DNA from: Lachnospiraceae bacterium UBA3762
Lineage (GTDB): Bacteria > Bacillota > Clostridia > Lachnospirales > Lachnospiraceae
Direction of reading: 5' to 3'
DNA: 37,545 nt
Assembly (NCBI GenBank): GCA_002371615.1
Contig: DFGA01000039.1
Location: 3,510 to 41,054, forward strand
The notes beneath the pieces were generated by a model that ran no database searches, had not been told where the DNA came from, and saw only the letters and a program-made list of their open reading frames with translations. Position 1 is the stretch's first letter, and every line of letters starts with the position of its first letter. Positions 6,322-17,200 of this stretch are shown here, one piece after another. The translations under genes were made by a program, and so were the position numbers.

Positions 6322-8454
6322 TTACTCTTCATTTTCGGAATCGTCTTCCGTATCTTCTTCCGGAACATCTTCCCCTGAAGTCTCGTCTGAGGAGCCCTCA
6401 TCTGATGATCCGGCATCAGAAGGCACAGATTCCTCTGTTACCGGTGCTACGGCCACCGGTTCAGTAACTACCGGCTCTACGGGGGCCGGCTCAGTAACTA
6501 CCGGCTCTGTAACTACCGGTTCAGTAACTATCGGCTCTGTGTTTTTGTTGACATCTGATGTTATATCGGCAGGCATTTCATCTGCGACAGGTACTTCATC
6601 TGCGGTCGGTACTTCATCAGCAACTGTTGCTTCCGGAACTGTCTGGGCAGGGGCGGGCGCTTCAATAACACGGGCTGCCTGATCGTCTGCTGTTGCAGCC
6701 GCAGGCATCTCAACAATATTCCCGGCCGAACCATTATCAGCCGACTTCGTTCCCGTATGAATAGCCATTTCTCTGTCTACACTTGAAATAACACTCTCTT
6801 TTGTATCCGATATTACGTATACACTGTTATCCGTACTGACTCCTTTAAGGCGATCCTCCGGATACTCACCAAAAGTACTGAGCATTGATCCGCTTATATT
6901 TTTAGTACTACCGCTTGCCTTCTCAATGCTGTCGAAATAATTAAGAAGATTCACACACGCTTTTGTAGACTGATGGTCTGCCGAACTGATAAACTTGGCT
7001 TCAAAATCCGCCGTATCGGAGTACATTCCGCCGGAGATCTCATTTATTATGCTGTCCAGTGTCTGCCCGGAGTTTAACCTGCAAAGTATCGTGTCAAGAC
7101 CATTTCTGTATAAATTGCTGTCCTTAAAGTACAGTGCACTAAAATCAGCACCATTGTATTTTTGTGCTGAAAGTCCGGAAATATAATAAGAGGCAAGCAT
7201 TCCCACAGAGTATGCTCCGTAGCCGTTAAGTTCTGAAGTGCTTTTTGATTTATCACTGTATTCAGTGAATAGTTTTTCTCCGGTATAAGTCTTGTTATCA
7301 TCCAAATACTGAGTGAACTCACCTATTCTTTCAGCGTAGACCCCGGATACGGCTTCTGCCGAGCCCTCACAAAACCAATCCGGAAACGCATATTTGTCTT
7401 TGTCTTTTTCCAAACCGGAACTAACTCCCAATGAGCCGTTTCTATTGTAATCATACATAAAAGCATGAAGCATTTCATGAACGGACGTTGATTCGACTTC
7501 TGTCATTTTCTCATCTTTTATGGTCCATTTTCCTTCCGAGTCCTTGGAAGCAAATGCATTTATATTGTAGACCATCCTCAATGAAACGTATAACTGATCG
7601 GGATCTTCTCCCTCATCCGCATCTCCGGTCCAGTTTGTTGCACTAACATAGGCAATCGTTGAACCTGATTGTACATCTACACAAAACCCTATATTTTCAG
7701 CAAACCATCCATTCTTTTGAGCTGACGAAAACGACGGCAGACCGCTGCACAGCAGATTAACGGCTTTAGGCTGTATTTCATCCCTGATTATGCCTATAAA
7801 CCATGCAAGAAAATCATGATCATACTCTGCGATTGCACTATCGGTACAGTGTATCGAGACAAGGTCTCGAACTTCATCCTCAGAACTGTTGTCCTCACCG
7901 GAGCTTTGCGCATCCTGGGCGGAAACGTTATCCGGGCGACCCCATTCTATAACTCTTCCTATCGGTTCTCCGGATCCCGGAATTACAGCCTTTCCTTTAA
8001 TGTAGGTAATTCCTTTTGCGGGATCTGTCACAGATAACAGATTGTCAATGTTTTTCCCCTTAATCGACAAACCGGTATCCTTAAGCACATATCCATCCGG
8101 AATATAGAATACAAATACCGGAAAATACGCTTTACCATACTCGGCAATTATCGCTGTATTACCGCTTTCATCGATCCAGATAACCGGGATCTTCCAGCTG
8201 GCACCAATATCGGTCCCATCCCTAAATGCCCTGACAGTTGCCTCAGTATCAAACGGCTTTCCGACTTCCGGCTCATCAAGATCCGTGATCTCTATTCCCG
8301 TGATCACGATTTTGCTTCCGTTAGCAGGTACCGTCTGGTTATCACCCGCAACAGGTGTTGCCGGTTCATCGGCGTATACATTTATTGCTCCGATATTGCC
8401 GAACAATAACGCAGCTACAATCGCAAAAAAAATACATTTGATTTTCCTGTTCAT
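6322..8454 (-). CDS. Secreted protein with HEXXH zinc-metallopeptidase motif and acidic Pro/Val/Glu tail
   Basis: The predicted protein has 710 residues starting MNRKIKC. I prefer the ATG at 8454, which follows GAGGTG by 9 bases, over the in-frame GTG at 8466, which is part of that site. A signal peptide covers about residues 1-29, with likely cleavage after NVYA. A beta-sandwich-like region follows (about 45-165). A zincin-type active site is then seen: HEMLH at 326-330 and a downstream WFCEGSAE whose Glu (about 363) could be the third zinc ligand, as in gluzincins. The last about 130 residues are low-complexity: repeats of TEPVV, then a Ser/Asp/Glu-rich end. No sorting signal or membrane anchor is present, so release or loose wall association is likely. 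Protease activity is inferred from the motif only. The gene lies between rnr and smpB, which are usually adjacent. Confidence 0.75.
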   Translation of the reverse strand: MNRKIKCIFFAIVAALLFGNIGAINVYADEPATPVAGDNQTVPANGSKIVITGIEITDLDEPEVGKPFDTEATVRAFRDGTDIGASWKIPVIWIDESGNTAIIAEYGKAYFPVFVFYIPDGYVLKDTGLSIKGKNIDNLLSVTDPAKGITYIKGKAVIPGSGEPIGRVIEWGRPDNVSAQDAQSSGEDNSSEDEVRDLVSIHCTDSAIAEYDHDFLAWFIGIIRDEIQPKAVNLLCSGLPSFSSAQKNGWFAENIGFCVDVQSGSTIAYVSATNWTGDADEGEDPDQLYVSLRMVYNINAFASKDSEGKWTIKDEKMTEVESTSVHEMLHAFMYDYNRNGSLGVSSGLEKDKDKYAFPDWFCEGSAEAVSGVYAERIGEFTQYLDDNKTYTGEKLFTEYSDKSKSTSELNGYGAYSVGMLASYYISGLSAQKYNGADFSALYFKDSNLYRNGLDTILCRLNSGQTLDSIINEISGGMYSDTADFEAKFISSADHQSTKACVNLLNYFDSIEKASGSTKNISGSMLSTFGEYPEDRLKGVSTDNSVYVISDTKESVISSVDREMAIHTGTKSADNGSAGNIVEMPAAATADDQAARVIEAPAPAQTVPEATVADEVPTADEVPVADEMPADITSDVNKNTEPIVTEPVVTEPVVTEPAPVEPVVTEPVAVAPVTEESVPSDAGSSDEGSSDETSGEDVPEEDTEDDSENEE
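6456..6542 (-). repeat. Short tandem repeats encoding TEPVV units
   Basis: Copies of a 15-base unit (plus strand approximately TCAGTAACTACCGGC, with small variations such as TCTGTAACTACCGGT) are arranged head to tail inside the secreted HEXXH gene. They encode TEPVV repeated about four times plus degenerate neighbours. Such repeats readily change copy number by slippage. Confidence 0.7.
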
Positions 8455-8477
8455 AGTTTTATTCACCTCGTATTATT

Positions 8478-10625
8478 TTATTCTACTCCATCCGCAAGGA
8501 CAAAATCAACCGCCCTCGTTCCGATATCTACCATGTTACATATCACCTTTATACGTGATCCGAGGCAGTATCGTCTCCCTGTTACGGCCCCGACAAGTTC
8601 ATAAGTATCCTCATTATATGAATAATAGTCTCCTTCAATTTTCGATATATGCACAAGTCCTTCTACCGTGTTTGGCAGCTCAACATACAATCCCCAATTC
8701 GTAACACCACTGATCACTCCGTCAAAAACCTCTCCGATATGATCCTTCATATACTCGGCTTTCTTGAGTTTATCGACCTCGCGTTCAGCTTCGTCGGCAC
8801 GCCTTTCCATGGCACTTGAATGCTGACAAACGTCGCCGAGTATCTTATTGTAATGCTCTATTCTGGCATCATTCAGGTTACCCCGCAGGTACTCTTTGAT
8901 TATGCGGTGTATTTGTAAATCAGGATATCTTCTGATCGGTGAAGTAAAATGGCAGTAATACTTAAGAGCCAGTCCGAAATGCCCCTCACACGTCATCGCG
9001 TATTTCGCCCGTTGCATTGCGCGAAGTGTAAGCCTTGAAATAAGCGCCTCTTCCGGAGTATCCTCTATCCCCGCAAGCAGTTTCTGCAGCTCTTTCGGAT
9101 GAACCGCATCATCCTTAACCTTGATACCGTACCCGAAATTTCTGATAAAGGCCGCTAGTTTTCTTACTTTATCTATATCGGGCTTTTCGTGGATACGGTA
9201 TACAAAAGGTATCTCAGCCCAGAAGAAGTGTTCAGCCACAGTCTCATTAGCGGCTATCATAAAATCTTCGATAAGTTTCGTTGCATTATTTCTCTCGTGA
9301 GGATGTATTGCAAGCGGATGTCCGTTACTGTCAAGTTCAATTTCAGTCTCCGGAAGGTCAAAATCAATCGATCCGCCCCCTCTCCTCCTGCGGCGTAACA
9401 GCAGAGCGAGTTCATGCATCCGTATAAGCATATCGGCAACATCGGAATATTTCTTAATAAGGCCATCGTCATGGTCTGTAATTATCTTATTAACTTCGGA
9501 ATAAGTCATCTTATGGTTCGTATTGATCACGGTCATCGAAAACCTGTGATCTGTTATTTCACCTTTGGAAGAAATCGTCATAAAACAGGACAAAGCAAGT
9601 CTGTCGACCCCTTCATTAAGTGAACATATTCCGTTACAAAGCTTTTGCGGAAGCATAGGTATAACCCGGTCAACAGGATAACAGCTTGTGCCTCTCTCAA
9701 GTGCCTCCTTGTCAATTGCCGAGCCTTCCCTGACATAATGCGTAACATCCGCAATATGAACTCCAAGTTCATATAAGTCATTGTCCATTGTAAGACTTAC
9801 GGCATCATCTATATCTTTTGTATCTTCACCGTCAATTGTAACCATGGTGAGAGAACGAAGATCCTCCCGGCCGTTATAATCCGTTTCGATAAGTTCCCCC
9901 GGAATCTTCCCGGCCTGTTTTGAAACCTTTTCGGGAAATCCGGTCTCCATTCCATACGCTCTGAGTATTGCAAGCACATCGATTCCCGGATCACCGGAAT
10001 GTCCCAGGATCTCAATGATTTTCCCCTGGGGGCTTCTTCTCTCATCTCCGTAATCCGACAGTCTTACAACTACCTTATGCCCATCGACCGCACCCATGGA
10101 ATCTTCCACCGGAATAAAAATATCACGATCGAACCTGTTAGAATCCGGGATTACAAAACCGTAATGATTTTTGGCAGCGTCATATGTACCTACAACTATA
10201 TCCGTTGCACGCTTTACTATGTCAACTACGACCGCCTCGCGGCTCTTGCCTTCTCCTATGCGTCTTCTGTGTGTTATCTCATACGGGTCGATCAGCACCG
10301 TATCTCCATGGAGTGCAGTCCCGGTATGTTTTTCGCTTATAAAGAAATCTCCGTCAATGCCGTCTACATGCACAAAACCGTATCCATGCCCGCTCGATGA
10401 AAATACCCCCGTTAAAGTTTTGAGCTCCGGAAGCTGGTACTTTCCCCGTTTACTTACAGTAATGGCACCATCGGCAAGAAGTTCTTCAAGGCATCGCTTA
10501 AAAAGAGGTCTGTCCTCTGAAGATACCTCCATCAGTACCGCTATATCCTTCTCCCGCATCGGAACATAGGCCGGATCTTTAAATAACGCCAGTATTTTGT
10601 TTTTACGCTGTATTATGTCTTTCAT
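8478..10625 (-). CDS. rnr: Ribonuclease R (3'-5' exoribonuclease)
   Basis: A 715-aa RNase II/R family protein. An N-terminal winged-helix segment (about residues 5-60) is followed by two cold-shock-type OB domains (about 65-210). The RNB catalytic domain has its metal-binding aspartates in TIDGEDTKDIDDAVSL (about 263-278), and a C-terminal S1 domain (about 630-712) contains GVISGVTNWGLYVELPNTVEG. It degrades structured RNA and works with SmpB/tmRNA in mRNA turnover during ribosome rescue, which fits the neighbourhood. There is no long Lys-rich tail after S1. The start follows family convention; the nearest purine-rich stretch is about 16 bases upstream, so the exact start is less certain. It lies downstream of secG beyond a terminator-like hairpin. 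Confidence 0.97.
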   Translation of the reverse strand: MKDIIQRKNKILALFKDPAYVPMREKDIAVLMEVSSEDRPLFKRCLEELLADGAITVSKRGKYQLPELKTLTGVFSSSGHGYGFVHVDGIDGDFFISEKHTGTALHGDTVLIDPYEITHRRRIGEGKSREAVVVDIVKRATDIVVGTYDAAKNHYGFVIPDSNRFDRDIFIPVEDSMGAVDGHKVVVRLSDYGDERRSPQGKIIEILGHSGDPGIDVLAILRAYGMETGFPEKVSKQAGKIPGELIETDYNGREDLRSLTMVTIDGEDTKDIDDAVSLTMDNDLYELGVHIADVTHYVREGSAIDKEALERGTSCYPVDRVIPMLPQKLCNGICSLNEGVDRLALSCFMTISSKGEITDHRFSMTVINTNHKMTYSEVNKIITDHDDGLIKKYSDVADMLIRMHELALLLRRRRRGGGSIDFDLPETEIELDSNGHPLAIHPHERNNATKLIEDFMIAANETVAEHFFWAEIPFVYRIHEKPDIDKVRKLAAFIRNFGYGIKVKDDAVHPKELQKLLAGIEDTPEEALISRLTLRAMQRAKYAMTCEGHFGLALKYYCHFTSPIRRYPDLQIHRIIKEYLRGNLNDARIEHYNKILGDVCQHSSAMERRADEAEREVDKLKKAEYMKDHIGEVFDGVISGVTNWGLYVELPNTVEGLVHISKIEGDYYSYNEDTYELVGAVTGRRYCLGSRIKVICNMVDIGTRAVDFVLADGVE

Positions 10626-10684
10626 AGGTTTTGATTCCCGGCCTTCCTTAAAACTTTACACCACCCTTTTAACCATATCATCAT

Positions 10685-10715
10685 AACAATAAAGGCACCC
10701 ACAGATGTGAGTGCC
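10685..10715 (-). terminator. Intrinsic terminator after secG
   Basis: On the minus strand GGCACTCAC, loop ATCT, then GTGGGTGCC form a 9-bp stem with one U-G pair, followed by TTTATTGTT. The pair at 10699/10710 is a mismatch on the plus strand but a wobble on the minus strand, so the hairpin is better suited to the direction of secG. rnr lies beyond it, so readthrough or its own promoter is required. Confidence 0.75.
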
Positions 10716-10742
10716 ATGCTTGTCATATCAATTCAGATAAAA

Positions 10743-10982
10743 TCAGAAAACATTCAGGTTCAGAATGATAGCCAGAAGCATAAATGCAACAGCAAGAATC
10801 TTCGTGAACTTTTCAAGCTTTCCTTCGATAGAACGACCTTTGTTCTTGCCCCAGTATGTATCAGCAGCTCCGCTGATAACTCCGAGTCCGGCGCTTTTGC
10901 CTTCCTGCATTAGAACAATGGTTGCCAATACAACACTCACAAGTATAAATAATATCGTAAGAATAATCCTTAATGCTCCCAT
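10743..10982 (-). CDS. secG: Protein translocase subunit SecG
   Basis: A 79-aa protein with two hydrophobic segments (about residues 3-24 and 56-78). The conserved SecG loop between them reads LMQEGKSAGLGVISGAADTYWGKNKGRSIEGKLEK. SecG is the small accessory subunit of the SecYEG channel and aids export. The GGAGG ribosome binding site is close to the ATG, and a good promoter candidate lies at 11023-11051. The secG-rnr-smpB-ssrA order is common in Firmicutes and supports the assignment. Confidence 0.96.
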   Translation of the reverse strand: MGALRIILTILFILVSVVLATIVLMQEGKSAGLGVISGAADTYWGKNKGRSIEGKLEKFTKILAVAFMLLAIILNLNVF

Positions 10983-11022
10983 ATATTTCCTCCAAACACT
11001 AAACGCTTATGCGTACTTTGCT

Positions 11023-11051
11023 AATCTACCACATTCCGCCATTAAAATCAA
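11023..11051 (-). promoter_or_regulatory. Sigma-A-type promoter for secG
   Basis: Minus-strand TTGATT (11046-11051) and TAGATT (11023-11028) are separated by 17 bases, and TGG directly before the -10 box gives an extended -10 (TGn). The start of transcription would fall about 35 bases before the secG ATG. It lies between the terminator of the giant surface-protein gene and secG. Confidence 0.6.
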
Positions 11052-11075
11052 GCATAATCGGAAACATTTATTACT

Positions 11076-11101
11076 GAAGGGCCGGCATCAGCCGACCCTT
11101 C
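11076..11101 (-). terminator. Strong hairpin after the giant surface-protein gene
   Basis: On the minus strand GAAGGGTCGGC, loop TGAT, GCCGGCCCTTC gives an unbroken 11-bp stem counting one U-G pair (positions 82/95 of the 11000s). On the plus strand the same position is a mismatch, so the structure serves minus-strand transcripts. It begins 31 bases after the stop codon. The following uridine tract is weak (AGTAATAAATGTTT). Confidence 0.65.
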
Positions 11102-11132
11102 AACTGCCTCATTTACGAAGCATTACATTTAA

Positions 11133-11252
11133 TTACTTTGTTACGGTCTTTTTCTTCCTGCCAGTAACGATCGTTGCTACTATCGTAGCTACGCATGCGG
11201 TCAGGAGAAGGAGCCACAGTATGATGTTGCTTGCATCACCCGTAACAGGTCC
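11133..11252 (-). other. C-terminal cell-wall sorting signal (GPVTGD core)
   Basis: The last 39 residues are GPVTGD (residues 4654-4659), a hydrophobic stretch (NIILWLLLLTACVATIVATIV) and a basic tail GRKKKTVTK. This is the tripartite layout of sortase substrates, but the pentapeptide is GPVTG instead of LPXTG. Class B-like sortases of clostridia accept (S/P)PXTG and related motifs, so GPVTG is a plausible variant. Just before it, VLGVR or VLGAR occurs three times. Confidence 0.75.
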
Positions 11253-14200
11253 GACTCTTACACCGAGAACGCCGCTTGAAGGCTTAGCACGTACACCGAG
11301 TACTCCGTTAACAACTCCGCCCCTCTTGACTCTTGCCCCAAGAACTCCGGCCGCAGGAGGAGTAGGTGTAGATGTTGTTACAACCGTCGTAGGTGTAGGT
11401 GTAGGTGAAGGTCCGGGAGGAGGAGTAATAGGAGGTCTCTCCGGCGTATTAACTATTCCGCCAAGATCTATCACTCTGTCCGAACTGTACCGGTCTATAG
11501 TAAATGTATATACCAGGTCGGATCCGTCCACATCGGTTGCTGTTACGTATCCTGTAGGTGCGTCAACTTCTATGAAGTAGTAATCATCCCAAGGAAGGTC
11601 ACCTACATAAAGCTCGCCCTCGGAATTTGTACGGTATGTTCCGTATCTGAAATATGCATCCGAGAAGATTGTCGAAGAAGCTGCCTGCCCTATAGTTCTG
11701 GGTGTTCTTGCGTACAGCTCAAATACTGCACCTGCAAGTGCTCTCGTTCCATCCTCGTTTACCTTACGAAGTCTTACCGAACCGAGTGCCTTCACATCAA
11801 GGAATGTAACCTCTACAAGTTCACCGCTTCTGAGTATCGTGAATCCCAAACGTTCAGCCGATAAAGCATATCCGTCAGGTGCCTTCGTCTCAACGAAGTA
11901 GTATGTTCCGTAAGGAAGATCTGAAATTACCAGATTTCCTGACGCATCTGTTACGAAGATACCGTTACTTGTAAGATCGGTAGCTCTGTAACTTCCTGCA
12001 GAACCTGTTGCATATACCCTTGCGCCTGCATCCGTGTAAAGTGCGAACTCTGCTCCCGCAAGAGTCTCACGGGTTGCCTCATCACGCTTGGTAAGTCTGA
12101 CTGATCCGATTATCGGAGGATCAGACATTGTAACTGTAATTCCGCTTCCGTCAGCCGGTACGGTAAACGTCATATCAGCAGCTGTTCCGTATCCTTCCGG
12201 AGCTTTGAGCTCTCTAAGAGTATAGGTCTTGCCCGCTGTGAGGTTTGCTTCTATAACATGAGCACTTGTGCTGCTTGTCCATCTCTCAACCTCTGTAGCA
12301 CCATCGAATATTGCAAGATCCGCACCCGAAAGAGGTACTCTCGTATTGGCATCGATCTTCCTGATCAGAATACTTCCCTTTGTATTATAGAAGTCAAATC
12401 CGTTCTGTTCTGACAGATAACCCGAAACAGGCTCTTCCTCAACCTCATATGTTATAGGTCTTCCTGCACTGTCTGTTGTGGCAAGTTTATTGCCCTCGCT
12501 GTCTGTTGCAAATCTGTAAGTCGTATCAGGTGCCTTGATCGTGTATGTATTGATCTTGCGAACTACACCGCTTGCTGTCCTTGAATACAGATTTACATGA
12601 ACATCCGGTCTCTTGGAAGGATCATTCTCACGGTCATTCCAATACTTGACACCTTCAACAGTCGTGAACTTCTTCACAATATTGTTAAATCCTACACTGA
12701 CCTTTGAAGGAACCGGAATATCCTGTGCTATGACTTCACCCGTCTTCGCATTTGTAACGGTTCTGGAAACATCAAGCGTATTGGTTCCGTTGTACCTGAC
12801 TGTTACGTCTACATAGTATTCTGTATCATCATATACAACGCCGTCACTCTCAATCCTGCCGTCCGCATTTACTCTTGCGGTTGAAGGTTTGGTCTCTACT
12901 ATCTTGTAGAGCAGAGTCTTCGGCTCGCCGGTCTTGAAGCTTCCATCCTTCTCTCTCAGATCCTGCTCGGTATAGCCCTTAGGCTCTGAAAGTGAGAAGC
13001 TTCCGTCTGCTGCTGTTGTTGCTATGTCGATCAGCAGACCCTTGGCATCCTTACGTGCTCGTACTGTCGGATCATCGTACTTGTACAGTGCAAATTCGTA
13101 CTGTCCGGCCATTGAATCCGTTGATACGAGCTTATTACCTTCAGTATCTACAAGGTTCTTGATACCGTCGATCGACATTTCTCCGGTCGCCTTGAACTTA
13201 TTGTTGAACTCGAAGTGGTTACCGTCGGCTATTCCGAAACGCTCAACATTGTTCTCGGAAACGATCTTGTCAACCTTTGTGACCTTTGCTTCCAGATATC
13301 CTTTATCCTTAGGGGATGCAACCTTGGTAACAGTCACAGTAACCTTGAACGTGCTCTTGTCGTATTCAACCCCGTTCTTGTTGGTAAGTTTCTCGGCGAT
13401 CGTGTAGGTGTAATCTTTGCTTAATACATCCTTATCTTCGCTTACATCGTGAATCTCAATAAGCTCATTCTTATCATTTGCAAATACACCTTCCTTGTAG
13501 TTCAGGAACGGTACGTTATCACCGTTAAATATTATCTCGCTCGGAACTCCCAGAGCATCAGGAGTATTGTTAACTGTTGCTACTTCACCCGTCTTGTCAT
13601 CCGTGATCGTGAACTCGAATATATCATCCTTGGTAAGTTCACGGCCCTCCATCTTCTTGATACCCCTGATCTCAGCAGAGCCTTCCATATTGTAGAGGTT
13701 CAGGAAAATGTTACTATACTGCTCATCGGTAAGTAAGTTCGGCGTTATCTGTTTCCATTCGGGCTTAGGAGAAACCTTAAGTTCGCCGCTGCCGTCATCA
13801 GTTACGGTAAATTCAAGTACAAATACCGCGGGTGAAGGAATGACGCCTTCAACTTTAACATCACTTACCTCTACAGCCGTGTAAACGAATTTCTTGCTTA
13901 TAACACCTGTTTCAAGATCTCCTTCGGCATCATCAAATGCCCAAAGATCTGTGTTCCAGAACTTGAGATCGTCAACCGATATCTCACCCGGGTTCGTTGT
14001 CTGATCACCTTTTACGGTATATCCGTTCTTAACAACCCTGTGGTATCCCTTGTCGGACTCTGACTTGACAAGTTCTCCGTTTTCATCCGGGACATATACC
14101 ATACGCTTCGAGACTGACTTCTCGAATTCCTTCATGCTCGGAAGACCGTCCTTGCTGTCAATACTGAACTCAAACTCTCCGCGTTGAATATTTCTGCCCA

Positions 14201-17200
14201 TTATCTGCTTGTTAAAAATAGGCGGATCTACCAAGCAAGAAGCTTCGTAACTGTTCTCAAATATGATCTCTGTTGTAGCATTGTCACTGTTTCCAGCGAG
14301 ACCCTTGAACAGGCGTGCAAACAGTCCTTCGCTGGTGTTCTCTGCCGTACCGCCGTTCTTCTTGACGATCTTCTCGGTTACTTCAAGATCATAATCTCCT
14401 ACATGCTCATCGCCTTCGTACTGACCTTGCTTTATAAGGTTCTTGGTAGGCTTGATCGTAAGTTCTACGACATAGACTGTCGGATCATATGTATAACCTT
14501 TCTTGTTTCCATGAAGTTCTTCAACTGTGTAGTACTTCTGGATCTCAGGCAGGTAACTCTTGCCATCCGGGCTCTTAAGATCTTCCTGGGTAAACTTCAG
14601 TGCCTCAAAGTATATCTCATCCTCGGCCATCAGGTTTTCCCTGCTGTACATAGCAGCTTTGTTATTCTTTTCCTCAACGACATTGCCCTTTTCATCCCTC
14701 AGAATGAATGTAAACTCATCCTGCAGAAGAGGTCTGTTGTGCATGATCTTCTTAACCTTGATCGGATGCTCACCGTATGCCGCATAGGTGTTGTTAAATT
14801 CTATCTTATTTGAATCGATTGTAAACTCATTACCCTCTCCATCTAACTTGGATGTCTTCTTGGTATAGTCAAGCTTACCCTCGTCATTTACAAATACCGT
14901 AACTTCAACGGTATATACCGAAGGATCATACTTACTTCCGTCAGCTGTTTCAGCCTCCTCAGTGATCGTAAATGTATGAACACCGATATCGTTCTGTGTA
15001 AAGTGCACAGGCTCGAACGCAAATACTCCTTCAGCATTCTTCGCTGTCTTGGTAACAGTCTGGTTACCCACCTGGCCTGAAAGTGTGAATGTATATGCCC
15101 CATTCTCAAGATCCTTACCTGTAATGGTCTTGATACCCTCGAAAGGAACATCACCTTCAGCTGCATAGGTGTTGATAAATGCGAGCTTATTGTAGTTATC
15201 CGACTTGTCGGCCACAAGGTTCATTTCAGCATCGTAATGAAGCTGTACAGTAACCTCGTATTTGTTGTCCGTATAGATTACGTTGGGAGCTTTCTCGCTT
15301 TCATTCGTGGGAATAATCTCCTCAACTATATACGTAAACTTGTGATCCCTCTCTTTTGATTCGACATAATCTGTCTGATCATAGGTGATCTCACCGAAAT
15401 CGAATTCTACCGGCTCATTTGCCTTTTCAGGCGTAACCTCCACTATACGCTCTTCGCCGTCATCCTTGCCTGTCAGCTTAAATGTGTAAGTATAGCCTAC
15501 AAGCGCCTTGGCATCTTCGGGTGCGTTAAGCGTCTTGGACCCGCTAAACGTAACTTTTGTCTCGGCCTTGAATTCATTATTGAATGTGATATCCTGAACC
15601 TCATTGCCGGTACTATCCAGATACTTTCTTGTAACATTTAGCTTGCTTTCCTTAGCCGAAACCTTTTCAAGTTCAACTTTAACCTCGGCCGTATACTTTG
15701 TATCATCAAATGTGATATCGCCAGCCGGTACAGGAAGGCCAAGTTTCTCAAGTTCTGCCTTTCCAAGCTCTCTTATCGTGTAATGGAATGTCTTGCCCGC
15801 ATCCTTAAGATTATACTGGATGGACTCAAAGTTAACGTCGGAACCGTCATTTTCAACCTGCTGGTATTCATCGTTGCCGTCCTTACCGTCGCCTTCAAGT
15901 ACGAACGTAAACATTCCACTATCAAGAGGTCTGTCGGAAAGTGTCTTCTTGGCTGAAAAGCTGGCTGAACCCGGCTTGATCACCTCGTTTGTAAATGAGC
16001 ATGCCCCAAGAGGCTGTCCATCCTTTGTAATGGTCTTGGAAACATCCAGAGTACCATCCTTCTTATCGCTGACGGTCACTTCAACATCATATACATCGCT
16101 GTCAAAAATGACTCCGCTGTACTTCTCCTTGTAGGCCTCAAACTTCTCATCGCCAAGGATTTCCGTCAGTTCAGTTGCATCCTTATCATTCTTGGGATCA
16201 AGCTCTCTGACCTTGTAAACATAAGGTATGGCCGATATTTTGCTCTGGTCGTAATTAAGCTCGAAACCAAATCCTCCGTTCTCGTTGGTGGTTCTGTCGA
16301 TCTCTGTATAATTACCGTCATTGTCTCTTTGCTCGAGTACGAAATAGAACTCGCCGTCCTCAAGATCAAGACCTTCCGTAAGGATCTTTGAACCCGGGAT
16401 ATTTGTCTTGCCTGTCGCACTGTACTTGTTCTTAAAGTACATCGTGCTGCCATTGACATTTTCATCCTCTTCGTTTCCTGTTACCGTGATAACTGTATCG
16501 ACATCAAGTGTGCCGTCCTTCTTATCCGTAACGGTAACTACTGCCTCATATACGGCCTTGGAATACTCGTAGCCGTCATTTACGGAGTCACCGTTTTCAT
16601 CTACGGTCTTGATCTCCTCACAGGTGTACTCATAGACATCATATTTCGTTCCGTCCTCTTTCTTCTGTGTAAGATCGTTGACATTATATGTAAATGAAGC
16701 TATCTTTTCCGTAGCATTTGCTTTACATGTTGTTCTGTACTTCTCGCCCGTCTTCTTATCAGTAAGCTCAAAGGTAAATTCCTTCGTATCATCATCCGTA
16801 CCTTCAACAAGCTTATGTACAAAGAAGTCCTCGGAATCCTCAGCACTGTAAGTATTGTAGAACGTTGCAAGATTGTACCAGCTTCCGCCCTCACCGCTTA
16901 TCAACTCTGCGGGAGCATTATTGCTTGTCACGGATGCCGTAAGAACACCGTTGGCATTTGAAACGGTAACAACTATATCATATTCTGTACTGTCATAAGT
17001 TGTTATTCCGTCCTTACTGCCGGCAACTTCGGTAAGGGTGTACGCAAACGTTCTGTTCGCAACATATCCACCGTTCTCCCCAAGCATATCCTCAGGCTTA
17101 AACGTGATAGCCGGGAACTTGAATTCTTTGCCTTTGTTTACCGTTGTCTCGCTGTACTGCTTCGGATTGCCTTCCTTGCTCACCAATGAGAATGTGAACT

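Noticed and set aside
10765..11580. 271-codon plus-strand frame across secG and the end of the giant gene
   Set aside because: Low-complexity composition is explained by the antisense of the Pro/Thr stalk and VLGVR region; it crosses two genes, a promoter and a terminator.
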